Shown: positions 17,306-25,584 of the stretch, piece by piece | Layout: each line of letters begins with the position of its first letter | Numbering within the stretch: position 1 is the first letter of the stretch | The notes under the pieces: generated by a model | Database searches by the model: none | Told to the model about the DNA's origin: nothing | Seen by the model: the letters and a program-made list of their open reading frames with translations, nothing else | Translations under genes and position numbers: made by a program | Assembly (NCBI GenBank): GCA_018267925.1 | Contig: JAFDXO010000024.1 | Location: forward strand, 1 to 64,000 | Direction of reading: 5' to 3' | Source: Bacteroidota bacterium | GTDB lineage: Bacteria; Bacteroidota; Bacteroidia; Chitinophagales; Chitinophagaceae | Length of the DNA stretch: 64,000 bases

Positions 17306-17782
17306 ATGGCAGAAGACTTAGTGGTCGCACAAGGAAGTAAGGAAGAACAATATCATGCCTTGATTCCTCAAATAGCAGCTTTGATTTCCTTAGAAACGGA
17401 CTTGGTGGCTAATTTGGGCAATATTGCCGCAGCATTAAAAGAACAATTTAATTGGTTTTGGGTAGGATTTTATTTAGTTCAAAAAGATGAATTAGTCTTA
17501 GCTCCCTTTCAAGGCACGATAGCTTGCACCAGAATTAAAAAAGGAAAAGGCGTTTGTGGCAGTAGTTGGGTGCAAAAGCAGACCTTGATTGTGCCTGATG
17601 TTGAGCAATTTCCGGGGCATATAGCTTGCTCATCTCAATCACGATCTGAGATTGTTGTGCCGATTATTCGAGAAAATGAAGTAGTTGGTGTGTTGGATAT
17701 TGACAGCGAAAAGTTGGATCAATTTGATCTAACCGACCAAGTGTATTTAGAAAAAATTGTCGCGCTCATTGATTTATCATGA
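17306..17782 (+). CDS. msrC: Free methionine-(R)-sulfoxide reductase (GAF domain)
   Basis: Reduces free methionine-R-sulfoxide in the cytoplasm using thioredoxin. The 158-residue protein is one GAF domain with the fRMsr signature FNWFWVGFYL and the three conserved cysteines at residues 74 (TIACTRI), 84 (GVCGSSW) and 108 (HIACSSQSRSEIVVPI), which form the catalytic set in characterised members. The length matches the family. It ends in a hairpin shared with the convergent pseudouridine synthase gene. Confidence 0.93.
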   Translation: MAEDLVVAQGSKEEQYHALIPQIAALISLETDLVANLGNIAAALKEQFNWFWVGFYLVQKDELVLAPFQGTIACTRIKKGKGVCGSSWVQKQTLIVPDVEQFPGHIACSSQSRSEIVVPIIRENEVVGVLDIDSEKLDQFDLTDQVYLEKIVALIDLS

Positions 17783-17800
17783 AGCGCGACAAATTTTTTT
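17757..17800. terminator. Shared terminator between msrC and the S4 pseudouridine synthase gene
   Basis: TTGTCGCGC (17757-17765) pairs with GCGCGACAA (17784-17792), followed on the plus strand by ATTTTTTT and preceded by an A-rich stretch that gives Ts on the other strand. The left arm is within the last codons of msrC. Confidence 0.7.
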
Positions 17801-17814
17801 GAAGATTGATAAAA

Positions 17815-19410
17815 CTATCCTTTAAAGTGCTTTAAAAAGATCACTTCTTTTTCGTTGAGGAAACGCCATTTGCCGCGCGATACATTCTTTTTTGTCAGCC
17901 CGGCATACATGACACGATCTAACTTTTCTACCACATAGCCCAAAGATTCAAAAATTCGACGAACGATTCGATTTTTTCCACTATGAATTTCTAATCCTAT
18001 TTCCTTTCTGGTTTCAAGATAAGCTACCTGATCTACCTCAGCTCGACCGTCTTCCAGCTCAACCCCCTTAACGATTTGTTCATAATCGGCACGGGTAAGG
18101 TTTTTATCGAGTGTAACGTGATATACTTTTTTAACGTTGTAGCTGGGGTGGGTTAATTTATTTGCCAGTGTACCATCATTTGTCAACAGCAATACACCGG
18201 TAGTATTTCTATCTAATCTTCCGACAGGGAACAACCTATCCACATCTGCATTTGCCACTAAATCCATCACCGTTTTACGATCTTCGGGATCTTCTGTAGT
18301 TGTGATAAATCCTTTGGGCTTGTTGAGCAGGATATATACCATGTTTTTTTGTGGAGTCATCTTCTTTCCTTGCAGCGTCACCGTGTCGCCGGGCAATACC
18401 CGATGACCCGGCTCCAAAATCAATTCACCATTGACTCTTACTTTACCTTGTTTCACCATTTCGGCTGCATCTCTACGGCTGCATTCGCCGCTATGGGAAA
18501 TGTATTTGTTGAGTGTCATGGCACCATTTATTTCTTTCGTTTCCGAATCCGGATACCATTTTTTTTGACGTTCAATTTCTTCTAATCCTTTTGAAAAAGT
18601 AACTTGATCAGGCTCGGTTTGTTCTGATGATTTGAATCGAGGTTTTCGATCTTTCAGTTCTCCTTTCTTAGAATAAGGTTTGCTATTTTCTTTTTGTTCT
18701 GATTTGAATTTTCGTTTGGGTTTGAAATTTTCCGCTCCATTAGTTTGAGGATGGTCTGTTCTTGGTGAGCGTTTTCTATCAGATGGCTTCTGCTTTTCAC
18801 CATATTTTTCTTCTGACCTAAAACTTTTCTTTTGGTCATCTTCACTTACTGTCTTTTCTCGACGTGGTTTGAATTTATCCTTATCAAAATCCCGTTCAGA
18901 GCGATTCTTTGAAAATTCCCGATAAGGCTTTTTATCGGACTTAGAATAAGACCTCGGTTCACTGTCATGTTCCTCACTTCCAGTTTCAGGCTTTATTTTT
19001 CTATTCTTTTTTCCTACTTCAGTTCTGGGCTTAAATTCTCGTTTAAATGAACGATCTTTTTCGCTTCGATCTCTGTTTCCATTCCCTTCACCCTCTTCTC
19101 GTCTTTTCCTAAACCCTTCACCAGCCTCATTTCTGGGCTTAAATTCTCGCTTAAATGAACGATCTTTTTTGCTTCGATCTCTGTTTCCATTCCCTTCACT
19201 CTCTTCTCGTCTTTTCCTAAACCCTTCTCCAGCCTCATTTCTGGGCTTAAATTCTCGATTAAATGAACGATCCTTATCGTTTACCGCTTTGTCGTTTTCT
19301 TCCGTTCTTTTCTTTCGAAAATCTCCTGTTGGTTTTGCCCCAGCACCTTTACCATTTCTCGATTTTCCGGCATCATTGGAGCGAGAAGAAGGTTCATTTT
19401 TTCGCGTCAT
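17815..19410 (-). CDS. S4-domain pseudouridine synthase (RluB/RsuA family) with a long charged N-terminal extension
   Basis: Converts a uridine in ribosomal RNA to pseudouridine. The catalytic part is the last ~234 residues: an S4 RNA-binding domain (MTLNKYISHSGECSRRDAAEMV), the linker LLNKPKGFITTTEDP, the catalytic GRLDRNTTG with its aspartate, and the C-terminal SGKNRIVRRIFESLGY motif. Ahead of it stands a ~300-residue extension made almost entirely of Lys, Arg, Glu, Asp, Ser and Gly, certainly disordered and probably RNA-binding. It includes a 36-residue unit (DRSFKREFKPRNEAGEGFRK type) repeated nearly three times. Extensions of this kind are common in Bacteroidota members of the family, but repeat number varies. 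The ATG at 19410 is preferred over an upstream in-frame codon. Confidence 0.92.
   Translation of the reverse strand: MTRKNEPSSRSNDAGKSRNGKGAGAKPTGDFRKKRTEENDKAVNDKDRSFNREFKPRNEAGEGFRKRREESEGNGNRDRSKKDRSFKREFKPRNEAGEGFRKRREEGEGNGNRDRSEKDRSFKREFKPRTEVGKKNRKIKPETGSEEHDSEPRSYSKSDKKPYREFSKNRSERDFDKDKFKPRREKTVSEDDQKKSFRSEEKYGEKQKPSDRKRSPRTDHPQTNGAENFKPKRKFKSEQKENSKPYSKKGELKDRKPRFKSSEQTEPDQVTFSKGLEEIERQKKWYPDSETKEINGAMTLNKYISHSGECSRRDAAEMVKQGKVRVNGELILEPGHRVLPGDTVTLQGKKMTPQKNMVYILLNKPKGFITTTEDPEDRKTVMDLVANADVDRLFPVGRLDRNTTGVLLLTNDGTLANKLTHPSYNVKKVYHVTLDKNLTRADYEQIVKGVELEDGRAEVDQVAYLETRKEIGLEIHSGKNRIVRRIFESLGYVVEKLDRVMYAGLTKKNVSRGKWRFLNEKEVIFLKHFKG
19023..19274 (-). repeat. 108-bp tandem repeat inside the pseudouridine synthase extension
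   Basis: The segment TTCTGGGCTTAAATTCTCG recurs at 19023, 19131 and 19239, an exact 108-bp period. Two full units and a partial third are visible, with only scattered base differences. The period is a multiple of three, so unit loss or gain keeps the reading frame and changes the protein by 36 residues. Confidence 0.9.
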
Positions 19411-19641
19411 ACATAAATCAAATAGCCGATAAAGGTACAATCTATAAGCGAAGCACCGCTTGTTTGTTTAAAATAGTACAAGGTAAAAGGCTTTACTAAA
19501 AAGTTGCACCGCTTGTTTTTAAGCGGACTTATTTACGTTATATAACTTCAATCATTTGACCTTTGTTACGGTCACCCAAATGTATTCATGACTATATTAA
19601 ATCAATAGCTGCTTTCCTTTTTATTGAAGGGATTAAGATTC

Positions 19642-19671
19642 TTGGATTGTTTTTGATGTGTTCTATTTTTG
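19642..19671 (+). promoter_or_regulatory. Promoter of rnhB
   Basis: TTG (19642-19644), 19 nt, then TATTTTTG (19664-19671), an excellent fit to the Bacteroidota consensus. The ATG at 19682 lies 10 nt downstream, so the leader is very short and the longer reading frame starting before the -7 element is excluded. Confidence 0.7.
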
Positions 19672-19681
19672 TACAGTTAAG

Positions 19682-20266
19682 ATGAAATATTTTTTCAAAA
19701 ATGGCATAATTGAAGCTGGATGTGATGAAGCCGGTAGAGGATGTTTAGCAGGACCTGTTTGTGCTGCAGCGGTTATTCTGCCTACAACTTTCAGACACCC
19801 TTTGATTAATGACAGCAAGCAACTCAGCGAGCAAGAAAGAAACATCTTACGGACTATTATTGAAGAAAAGGCATTAGCATGGGCTGTCGCAATGGTTGAT
19901 CATCAGGAAATTGATCGGATTAATATTTTGCAAGCCACCTTTATGGCCATGCACCAAGCTATTGATCAATTGATCATTCGGCCCGAATTACTCTTGATTG
20001 ATGGTAATCGTTTTGTGCCCTACTTGGGCATTCCACATCAAACTATTATTCAGGGTGATGCACAATATGCTTCTATTGCCGCAGCCAGTATTTTAGCAAA
20101 GACCCATCGAGATGAATACATGTTAGAACTACACAAACAATTCCCTCAATATGATTGGCATCAAAATAAAGGATATGGCACCCTTCAACATCGTAAAAAG
20201 ATAGCTGAGTATGGGCTTTCTTCCTTTCATCGTAACAGTTTTCGAGTGCAACTTCCGTCCGACTGA
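19682..20266 (+). CDS. rnhB: Ribonuclease HII
   Basis: Cleaves the RNA strand of RNA/DNA hybrids and removes misincorporated ribonucleotides. The 194-residue protein has the metal-binding GCDEAGRGCLAGPV motif at the N-terminus (Asp and Glu), LLIDGN with the third acidic residue near the middle, and the C-terminal GYGTLQHRKKIAEYG block. Start choice is fixed by the promoter just upstream. It is a single-gene transcript before the tRNA cluster. Confidence 0.95.
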   Translation: MKYFFKNGIIEAGCDEAGRGCLAGPVCAAAVILPTTFRHPLINDSKQLSEQERNILRTIIEEKALAWAVAMVDHQEIDRINILQATFMAMHQAIDQLIIRPELLLIDGNRFVPYLGIPHQTIIQGDAQYASIAAASILAKTHRDEYMLELHKQFPQYDWHQNKGYGTLQHRKKIAEYGLSSFHRNSFRVQLPSD

Positions 20267-20393
20267 AATTTATAAATACTGATTTCTAAATCATACTAAA
20301 TAAACCACTGTTTTTAAGAATCTCTTTTGATTAAAAAAGCGATGGCAAAAAGGAAAGGCGCTAAAAAAATTATTGAACTACTTCGTAAAAAAA

Positions 20394-20424
20394 TTTGCAA
20401 AAGTGATTTTGTTATCTACCTTTG
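20394..20424 (+). promoter_or_regulatory. Promoter of the tRNA-Thr/Tyr/Gly cluster
   Basis: TTTG (20394-20397), 19 nt, then TACCTTTG (20417-20424): a near-perfect Bacteroidota vegetative promoter. Transcription would begin about 40 nt before the first tRNA. Confidence 0.8.
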
Positions 20425-20469
20425 CAATCCCAAACAAAAAAGGGAAGTTCTTTACAAGCAAGTGTACAA

Positions 20470-20542
20470 GCCACTTTAGCTCAGCTGGTAGAGCAACTGA
20501 TTTGTAATCAGTAGGTCGCTGGTTCGATTCCGGCAAGTGGCT
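20470..20542 (+). tRNA. tRNA-Thr (anticodon TGT)
   Basis: Acceptor GCCACTT pairs with AAGTGGC; D-arm AGCTCAGCTGGTAGAGC, anticodon loop TTTGTAA with a 5-bp stem ACTGA/TCAGT, and T-arm GGTTCGATTCC are all present. The 3' CCA is not encoded. First gene of the cluster that ends with tuf. Confidence 0.95.
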
Positions 20543-20609
20543 CTTTGACTTAGTCAAAAGATAAAATGGAATGGTTTAAGCACTTTCCATTTTTATTTTT
20601 GACTGAATT

Positions 20610-20692
<83 letters not shown>

Positions 20693-20752
20693 CCCACGAA
20701 TGCAAAATTGAAATTTTCAATTCGGTTTTGCCTATTTGAAAAGTCAAAACAA

Positions 20753-20825
20753 GCGGGAGTAGCTCAGTTGGTAGAGCGACAGCCTTCCAAGCTGTAGGTC
20801 GCGGGTTCGAGCCTCGTCTCCCGCT
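20753..20825 (+). tRNA. tRNA-Gly (anticodon TCC)
   Basis: Acceptor GCGGGAG pairs with CTCCCGC, anticodon loop CTTCCAA sits on stem ACAGC/GCTGT, and the T-arm reads GGTTCGAGCC. CCA is not encoded. Confidence 0.95.
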
Positions 20826-20999
20826 CTTGTTTTTATCGTTCTTTTCACGAATGGACATTTTAATTCATTTCGCCTAAAGTCTTTCCTTTTTTGTTACGGT
20901 AAAAGTTGATTATTATCTTGTTTAGAGCAATCCAATTGTCTGTGCATGATTATATTAATCCAAAAGAATTCCCAAAAAAAAATGGGTGGTACAAAAAAA

Positions 21000-21030
21000 T
21001 TGGAAATAAATTTTTTATTGCGTAAATTTG
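21000..21030 (+). promoter_or_regulatory. Promoter of tRNA-Thr(GGT)-tuf
   Basis: TTG (21000-21002), 20 nt, then TAAATTTG (21023-21030), matching both promoter elements and spacing. It gives tRNA-Thr(GGT) and tuf their own transcript in addition to any read-through from the upstream tRNAs. Confidence 0.75.
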
Positions 21031-21057
21031 CGCCCTTAAATTAAGTATGCAGAATTT

Positions 21058-21129
<72 letters not shown>

Positions 21130-21185
21130 CCACAAAAATTAGTTTAAAACAAACATTTAAATACATCTCTTAAAAACAATAAAAA

Positions 21186-22373
21186 ATGGCAAAAGAGACC
21201 TTTAAGCGGGAAAAGCCCCACGTAAACATTGGCACTATTGGTCACGTTGACCATGGTAAAACAACCCTTACTGCTGCGATTACTACAATCCTGGCAGCAA
21301 AGGGAATGGCGCAAAAGAAAGGATATGATGAGATTGACGCGGCACCTGAAGAAAAAGAGCGTGGTATCACCATCAACACAGCACACGTTGAGTATGAAAC
21401 TGCTAATCGCCACTATGCACACGTTGACTGTCCTGGTCACGCTGACTACGTAAAAAACATGATTACCGGTGCTGCCCAAATGGACGGTGCTATTCTGGTG
21501 GTAGCGGCTACCGATGGTCCTATGCCACAAACAAGAGAACACATCCTATTGGGTCGTCAGGTAGGCGTACCTCGTATGGTTGTTTTTATGAACAAAGTTG
21601 ATTTGGTTGACGATCCTGAAATTTTGGATCTTGTTGAAATGGAAATCCGCGAATTGCTTAGCAAAAACGGATACGATGGTGACAATACACCAATCATCAA
21701 AGGTTCTGCAACCGGAGCTTTAGCCGGCGATCCTAAATGGGTAGCTGCTGTTGAAGAATTGATGGCTGCTGTGGACGAATATATTCCATTGCCTCCTCGT
21801 CCAATTGATCAACCTTTCTTGATGTCTGTAGAAGACGTATTCACGATTACAGGTCGTGGTACAGTTGCTACCGGTCGTATTGAGCGCGGTGTTATCAAAG
21901 TAGGCGACAACGTAGAAATCGTTGGTTTCAATGAGTCTCCTCTTTCCTCTACCTGTACAGGTGTGGAAATGTTTAAAAAACTATTGGATCGCGGTGAAGC
22001 CGGTGATAACGCAGGTTTATTGCTTCGCGGTATTGAAAAGAAAGATATCCGTCGCGGTATGGTTATCACTGCACCAAAGAGCATCACACCACACACTGAG
22101 TTCAAGGGCGAAGTTTACGTTCTGAGCAAAGAAGAAGGTGGTCGCCACACTCCATTCTTCAATAAGTATCGCCCTCAGTTCTACTTCCGTACTACGGACG
22201 TAACTGGTGAGTGTCACTTACCTGAAGGTGTAGAAATGGTTATGCCTGGCGATAACGTTACACTTCATGTAAATCTGATTGCGCCTATCGCGATGGATAA
22301 AGGTTTGAAGTTTGCGATCCGCGAGGGTGGACGTACAGTTGGTGCCGGTCAGGTAACTGAAATCATCAAGTAA
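21186..22373 (+). CDS. tuf: Elongation factor Tu
   Basis: GTPase that delivers aminoacyl-tRNA to the ribosome. The 395-residue protein has the P-loop GHVDHGKT (residue ~19), switch [14 protein letters not shown] specificity motif and the two beta-barrel domains ending [14 protein letters not shown]. Codon use is that of a highly expressed gene. The order tRNA-Thr-Tyr-Gly-Thr-tuf is a conserved Bacteroidota arrangement, but tuf is followed here by a terminator and an unrelated leftward gene rather than tRNA-Trp, secE and nusG. Confidence 0.98.
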   Translation: MAKETFKREKPHVNIGTIGHVDHGKTTLTAAITTILAAKGMAQKKGYDEIDAAPEEKERGITINTAHVEYETANRHYAHVDCPGHADYVKNMITGAAQMDGAILVVAATDGPMPQTREHILLGRQVGVPRMVVFMNKVDLVDDPEILDLVEMEIRELLSKNGYDGDNTPIIKGSATGALAGDPKWVAAVEELMAAVDEYIPLPPRPIDQPFLMSVEDVFTITGRGTVATGRIERGVIKVGDNVEIVGFNESPLSSTCTGVEMFKKLLDRGEAGDNAGLLLRGIEKKDIRRGMVITAPKSITPHTEFKGEVYVLSKEEGGRHTPFFNKYRPQFYFRTTDVTGECHLPEGVEMVMPGDNVTLHVNLIAPIAMDKGLKFAIREGGRTVGAGQVTEIIK

Positions 22374-22407
22374 TAAACTTGACTATTTTATAGTCATGTC
22401 AGATACT

Positions 22408-22439
22408 AAAAAGCCATCAGAGAAATCTGATGGCTTTTT
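22408..22439 (+). terminator. Rho-independent terminator of tuf
   Basis: AAGCCATCAGA pairs perfectly with TCTGATGGCTT around a GAAA tetraloop, followed by TTTTT. A smaller hairpin, TGACTA/TAGTCA, lies just before it at 22380-22396. Confidence 0.9.
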
Positions 22440-22488
22440 CAATGTTTTTAATCCCTAATTATATTTGTTGATTATTCTATTCCAATTC

Positions 22489-24837
22489 CTATTGTACAAA
22501 AACTTTCTTCCTAATTGTTTGCTCTGAATCGGTTAGGATAAGGTAATATATGCCCGGAACAAGATCGGGTAACTTCAACAACCATTTATTTCCCCCTTCT
22601 TGCCGAACTCCAATGCTTATTTTTTGCCCTTGCTCATCATGAAACAGGATTTGCGGATCATGAAGGATCAAGGCTGATTCTATTTCCAAATAATGCTTTG
22701 CCGGCTGAGGGTAAATCTTTAACCCGTTGTCTGTTGCATCTTCCAAGCCAATAGAAACAACCACTATCGTGTCTGAATTAGCAGCACACTGCACCGAGTT
22801 GGTAACACGGACATAATAATTTCCGTTTTGGGTTACTGTATATATATTATTCGTTGCCCCAGAAATTAGTTGGGCATTTCTATACCATTGATAGCTACCT
22901 TGTCCCAATGCTGTAGAAAGTGTAAGCCCTGATTGGGCAAGCACAGGATGTGGAGAGGGCAGAAAACTGACCATCGTTGGAGCAGAGGTATCTGCACATG
23001 CGCCATTGCTCACAATGAGGCGGTAGCTTCCCGCCTGTGTGGTAACAAATGTGGAGTTGGTAGCACCGGATATGGCCGATCCGCCTGTTGTCATCCATTG
23101 ATAGGTGTAGCCCGATGATGTATTGGCTGAGAGAACAGCATTATTACCCTGGCAAACAGACAAATTGCCTCCTTCCAAAATGGAGGCAACCGGAACCGGT
23201 AGAACCGTAACGGTCAAAGACTTTGGTAAACTTGTATCACAATTGCTTGTTGCTGACACGGAAATAACACCACCCACTGTGCTACTCTGTACGGTAATGA
23301 TATTACTGCTGCTACTGCCTATCCAGCCCGATGGCAGCGACCAGATATACTTTATGGCTCCAGAAACAGGCAATGTAGAATATGTAACGGTTTTGCCATT
23401 GCATACGGTGGTGCTCCCTAAAATTGCGGCGGGTTGTGATAACGGACTTGGACATTGGCCATATTTGGCAATAAATACATTGGTGATGTTTGCAGGAGGT
23501 ACATATAGAGAGATCAGTCCAAAGTTTACTGTGGCGTAATCAACTCCGACCAAATATACATTTGATGCCGTGTCGGCTGCAATTTGGCACAAAAAGGCTT
23601 GACCATTCGTTTTGTCTGCCCATTGCAGGGTAGCATTGGAATGATATTGTGCCATGAAAGCATCTTTGTAAGCAGTTGATTTTGTTAGAGTAACGTTATT
23701 GCTCAAGGTGAGGGTAGGAGAACTGAATGTGCCGGCTACAAGAAGCCTATTTTTTGAATCTATGGATACATCCGTAATTTCTGTTCGTCCCGCTACACCT
23801 CCATATTCGATACCCCATTGAGGGACACCGGTAGAATTATACTTAAATACAAAACCTGCAGAATTTGCAACACCTAATGGTGAGGCGAAGTTGGTGCCGG
23901 CAAATGAAAAAGTATCATTGTGCAAACCTCCTACATAAACATTACCTAAGGTATCGGCAGTTACAGAAGCCGGAATTTCATTGTAATGTCCGCCTACCGT
24001 TGATGCCCATAACAAGTTACCCGTAGGCGTATATTTAGCCGTAAATACATCTACATGTAAAGAGTCATTACCGCCCGTTGCATAGAGTTGTGTATTGCCC
24101 AAAAGCATTGAATTACCATAGAAAAGTCCGGTTAAAATCAGGTTTGTCGAACAATCGGTTGTCATATCCCAAACGTGACCCGATGTCTGCTTCACCCAGT
24201 TTACTGATCCGTTGGAGCTGTTTAATTGGGCTATAAAGTTTGAATTAGAACTTGATGATAAGGTTGCTCCCCCTACGGTAATGGTACCTGAAAATTCGGC
24301 AGCCATATAGACCATGCCAAAGCTGTCGGCAGCAATGGCTGACCCTCTCAGAGAGTCTGAAAAAGGTACTGCCCAGACCAAATTGCCGGCAGAGTCATAT
24401 CGTGCAACAAATGCACTATTCGATTGGGAAGAAACAGGTAAGGTTAAACCGCCAATTTGCAGTGAACTGCCCCAATAATATCCTAACACAAATAAATTTC
24501 CTTTGTTATCCTGAGCAATGCTTTGTCCAAATACATTGTAACCTGTAAAATTTTTAGCCCAAACAACATTGCCCAACCCATTATATTTTACCAAAAAGCC
24601 TGTAGTAGAAGAAAATGGACTATGTAAAACAATACTACCGAATTGAATGGAATCTCCACCATAGGTTCCCACCAAATACGAATTTCCGGAGGCATCAATG
24701 CACAAAGCATTTCCATAATCACCATAGTAAACTGGATTCCCATACTGTGCATCCTTTGCCCATAACCATTTGTTGGGTTGTGCATAAGATGCAATGTTGA
24801 CCAAACTAAAAAACAGTATCCATATACTTATTTTCAT
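22489..24837 (-). CDS. Secreted SBBP-repeat protein with Ig-like domains and T9SS type A tail
   Basis: A 782-residue exported protein. The signal peptide starts MKISIWILFFSLV and ends SYAQ. Residues ~25-465 hold repeated 50-60-residue units of the kind GNVVWAKNF... IAQDNKGNLFVLGYY, recognisable as SBBP-like beta-propeller blades. Two or three PKD/Ig-like domains follow (~470-690; CNGKTVTYSTLP, YTYQWMTTGGSAISGA, SYQWYRNAQLISGA). The end (~695-782; LKIYPQPAKHYLEIESAL ... TIRKKVFVQ) is a type A T9SS sorting domain. The upstream TTG in frame was rejected for the ATG six nt later. It lies 15 nt after a small secreted protein gene, so the two are likely co-transcribed. Function unknown; probably surface exposed. 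Confidence 0.9.
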   Translation of the reverse strand: MKISIWILFFSLVNIASYAQPNKWLWAKDAQYGNPVYYGDYGNALCIDASGNSYLVGTYGGDSIQFGSIVLHSPFSSTTGFLVKYNGLGNVVWAKNFTGYNVFGQSIAQDNKGNLFVLGYYWGSSLQIGGLTLPVSSQSNSAFVARYDSAGNLVWAVPFSDSLRGSAIAADSFGMVYMAAEFSGTITVGGATLSSSSNSNFIAQLNSSNGSVNWVKQTSGHVWDMTTDCSTNLILTGLFYGNSMLLGNTQLYATGGNDSLHVDVFTAKYTPTGNLLWASTVGGHYNEIPASVTADTLGNVYVGGLHNDTFSFAGTNFASPLGVANSAGFVFKYNSTGVPQWGIEYGGVAGRTEITDVSIDSKNRLLVAGTFSSPTLTLSNNVTLTKSTAYKDAFMAQYHSNATLQWADKTNGQAFLCQIAADTASNVYLVGVDYATVNFGLISLYVPPANITNVFIAKYGQCPSPLSQPAAILGSTTVCNGKTVTYSTLPVSGAIKYIWSLPSGWIGSSSSNIITVQSSTVGGVISVSATSNCDTSLPKSLTVTVLPVPVASILEGGNLSVCQGNNAVLSANTSSGYTYQWMTTGGSAISGATNSTFVTTQAGSYRLIVSNGACADTSAPTMVSFLPSPHPVLAQSGLTLSTALGQGSYQWYRNAQLISGATNNIYTVTQNGNYYVRVTNSVQCAANSDTIVVVSIGLEDATDNGLKIYPQPAKHYLEIESALILHDPQILFHDEQGQKISIGVRQEGGNKWLLKLPDLVPGIYYLILTDSEQTIRKKVFVQ

Positions 24838-24852
24838 TTTCAAGTGCTTTAA

Positions 24853-25335
24853 TTAGTTAATCAATATGGTCATACTGCCCGGACCGGGATAAGTAACCTT
24901 GAAGTTTATTTTTATCTTATCACAATCATAGTAAGGACAATTAGGTATCATATCAATATATTGAGCCAACGGACAAGGTCCCATCTGAGCAAAATTAACA
25001 CCGGTAGGGGGCGAAAAGATATAATCGCAACCAATTGCCTGAGTAGGATAAAAGGTAGCCGCTATCCAACGAACCGTAGTAGGGGCACTAACAGACTTAA
25101 AGTCAAATGTAAGCGTATTGCCAGACATAATAGGAATATTTGTCAACCCATACATTGGACCGCCGCAGGGCGGATTAGCGAGAGGCTCTGCTTCAATAGA
25201 AAAGAATAGCGTATCATCACAATTTCGTTGGTCAATAATGGTCAGAATACCGGTTGATTGTGCATATAATCCTGTTAAAGAGAAAAGATAAAAAAAGACA
25301 AAGCCTATTGAAAGGCGAAAGGGTAAGTTTCTCAT
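24853..25335 (-). CDS. Small secreted cysteine-containing protein, unknown
   Basis: A 160-residue protein with a signal peptide (MRNLPFRLSIGFVFFYLF, ending LYAQ). The mature part has six or more cysteines (RNCDD, PPCGGP, IGCDY, GPCPL, PNCPYYDCDK), suggesting disulfides, and beta-strand-like alternation. No T9SS tail or lipobox is present. An ATG seven codons upstream is also possible but would give an unusually long signal n-region. I do not recognise a family. Its close position in front of the T9SS protein suggests a shared transcript and perhaps a shared surface role. Confidence 0.7.
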   Translation of the reverse strand: MRNLPFRLSIGFVFFYLFSLTGLYAQSTGILTIIDQRNCDDTLFFSIEAEPLANPPCGGPMYGLTNIPIMSGNTLTFDFKSVSAPTTVRWIAATFYPTQAIGCDYIFSPPTGVNFAQMGPCPLAQYIDMIPNCPYYDCDKIKINFKVTYPGPGSMTILIN

Positions 25336-25521
25336 AAGTTTCTTATTTAGCAACATAAATGTATGAATAAGGTTTAACTATTCATTCCCCTTTTTTTCTT
25401 TTCTTCTAAATATCTTTTTGAAAATTATTAACCCCATCGAATATGCAAAAACAAAATCCGTAACTATATGAATCAAGTCAAAAAAATATTTTGTTGTTTT
25501 ATACACCTGCTAAACCTCCAT

Positions 25522-25551
25522 TTTTGTGTTAACTTGCACCACTTTTCAGCC
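25522..25551 (+). promoter_or_regulatory. Candidate promoter of the Gfo-lipoprotein-sugar transferase operon
   Basis: TTTTG, 3 nt, TAACTTGCACC, 4 nt, TTCAGCC. The TAACTTGC core looks like a -7 element with one T fewer. The same gapped sequence with identical spacing stands in front of lpxH. It lies 33 nt before the chosen ATG. Confidence 0.5.
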
Positions 25552-25584
25552 TTTCTGTTACTTGATAAGCACAGCCAAACATCC

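Noticed and set aside
19014..19238. Long reading frames on both strands across the repetitive pseudouridine synthase extension
   Set aside because: They arise from the repeat's low-complexity composition and mirror the real gene in other frames.
20342..20479. A 45-codon plus-strand frame starting MAKRKGAKKIIELL before the tRNA cluster
   Set aside because: It overlaps the strong tRNA promoter and runs into tRNA-Thr, so it would be disrupted by the transcript's own start; composition looks like A-rich leader DNA.
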